From Neisseria sp. (GTDB taxonomy: Bacteria; Pseudomonadota; Gammaproteobacteria; Burkholderiales; Neisseriaceae), in assembly GCA_030528455.1 (NCBI GenBank), contig JAUMYW010000005.1, positions 1 to 64,000 on the forward strand: a DNA stretch of 64,000 nt, read 5' to 3'. The position numbers and the translations under genes are program-made. Below the pieces are notes generated by a model that ran no database searches, was not told the origin of the DNA, and saw only the letters and a program-made list of their open reading frames with translations. Of the stretch, positions 63,783 through 64,000 are shown in pieces. The first letter of the stretch is position 1, and each line of letters starts with the position of its first letter.

Positions 63783-64000
63783 ATGCTGATTGACAACCGA
63801 TACAAGCCGCGCATGCTGCCCAAGCCGTCCAAAAGGAAGAAAACGGTGGGCAGCAGCAGCCGCAATTTGTTGCTGTTGGCGGTTTTTGCCGCTGGCACGG
63901 TCGGTTTGCTCGGGCGCGGTATTTATATGCAGACGGCAGGTTTCGAGCTCTTACAGAAGGAAAGTGAAAAGCGGATTGTCCGCACGCAGATTATTCCTGC
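63783..64000 (+). CDS. penA: Penicillin-binding protein 2 (FtsI), N-terminal part
   Basis: The gene runs off the right edge after 72 codons. MLIDNRYKPRMLPKPSKRKK resembles the start of gonococcal PBP2 (MLIKSEYKPRMLPK), followed by one membrane helix (NLLLLAVFAAGTVGLLGRGIYMQ) and KRIVRTQIIP, the beginning of the dimerisation domain. It is the septal transpeptidase and the main target of cephalosporin resistance alleles. The transpeptidase domain is beyond the window. Confidence 0.95.
   Translation, partial: MLIDNRYKPRMLPKPSKRKKTVGSSSRNLLLLAVFAAGTVGLLGRGIYMQTAGFELLQKESEKRIVRTQIIP

Overview
The window reads as a chromosomal segment of a Neisseria species or a very close member of the Neisseriaceae. 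Supporting signs are a neisserial mtrR-mtrCDE efflux locus, a neisserial-type mraZ-rsmH-ftsL-penA start of the division/cell-wall cluster, an MltA lipoprotein of the meningococcal kind, and dozens of DNA uptake sequences (DUS). The DUS are unusual: most carry the ending GCCGTCTGCA rather than the classical GCCGTCTGAA (by-eye count about 65-70 against 20-25). This argues against N. meningitidis or N. gonorrhoeae and for a commensal or animal-associated species. I do not name the species.

Layout. 1-5.6 kb: the tail of an FtsK/SpoIIIE-like translocase, then D-lactate dehydrogenase, an RNB-domain ribonuclease and a BaiN/YhiN-type flavoprotein, all three on the minus strand. 5.6-13.8 kb: parB and the complete ATP synthase operon atpIBEFHAGDC, with a strong promoter in front and an intrinsic terminator behind. 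14-20 kb: an antiporter-family permease with slyX, mgtE, prmC, a zinc-ribbon protein of unknown function and a gamma-carbonic anhydrase. 20-31 kb: dinG, a YccS-type membrane protein, mltA, a glycerate dehydrogenase-like enzyme, nfsA, an FKBP, yjdM and purB. 30.6-34.9 kb: chaA, dsbB, a small membrane DnaJ-like protein, metB and folE2.

35-39.7 kb holds the most accessory-looking block: a SsuABC/TauABC-like ABC importer together with an acyl-CoA dehydrogenase-fold flavoenzyme and an AhpD-like protein, all on the minus strand. I suggest, without proof, a scavenging module for an organosulfur or related small molecule. 39.8-47.4 kb: pit, thiE, a glutaredoxin-2 gene preceded by a coupled 36-codon ORF and a terminator-like hairpin, a TerC/CBS membrane protein, beta-carbonic anhydrase, nadD-rsfS and two small exported proteins, one of them MliC-like. 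47.5-52.3 kb: aceK, grpE and dnaK. grpE and dnaK each have their own sigma-32-type promoter, and two perfect DnaA boxes bracket an AT-rich stretch directly upstream of the dnaK promoter. 52.4-59.2 kb: mtrR and mtrCDE. 59.2-60.5 kb: rpmB-rpmG with a structured leader, then tRNA-Ala(GGC) and tRNA-Met(CAT). 60.6-64 kb: a MidA-type methyltransferase, then mraZ (with three MraZ boxes), rsmH, ftsL and the start of penA.

Most of the window is housekeeping. I saw no CRISPR array, insertion sequence, prophage or rRNA operon. The points I would look at first are regulatory: the grxB leader, the DnaA boxes at dnaK, the mtr operator region and the TGCA-ended DUS dialect.
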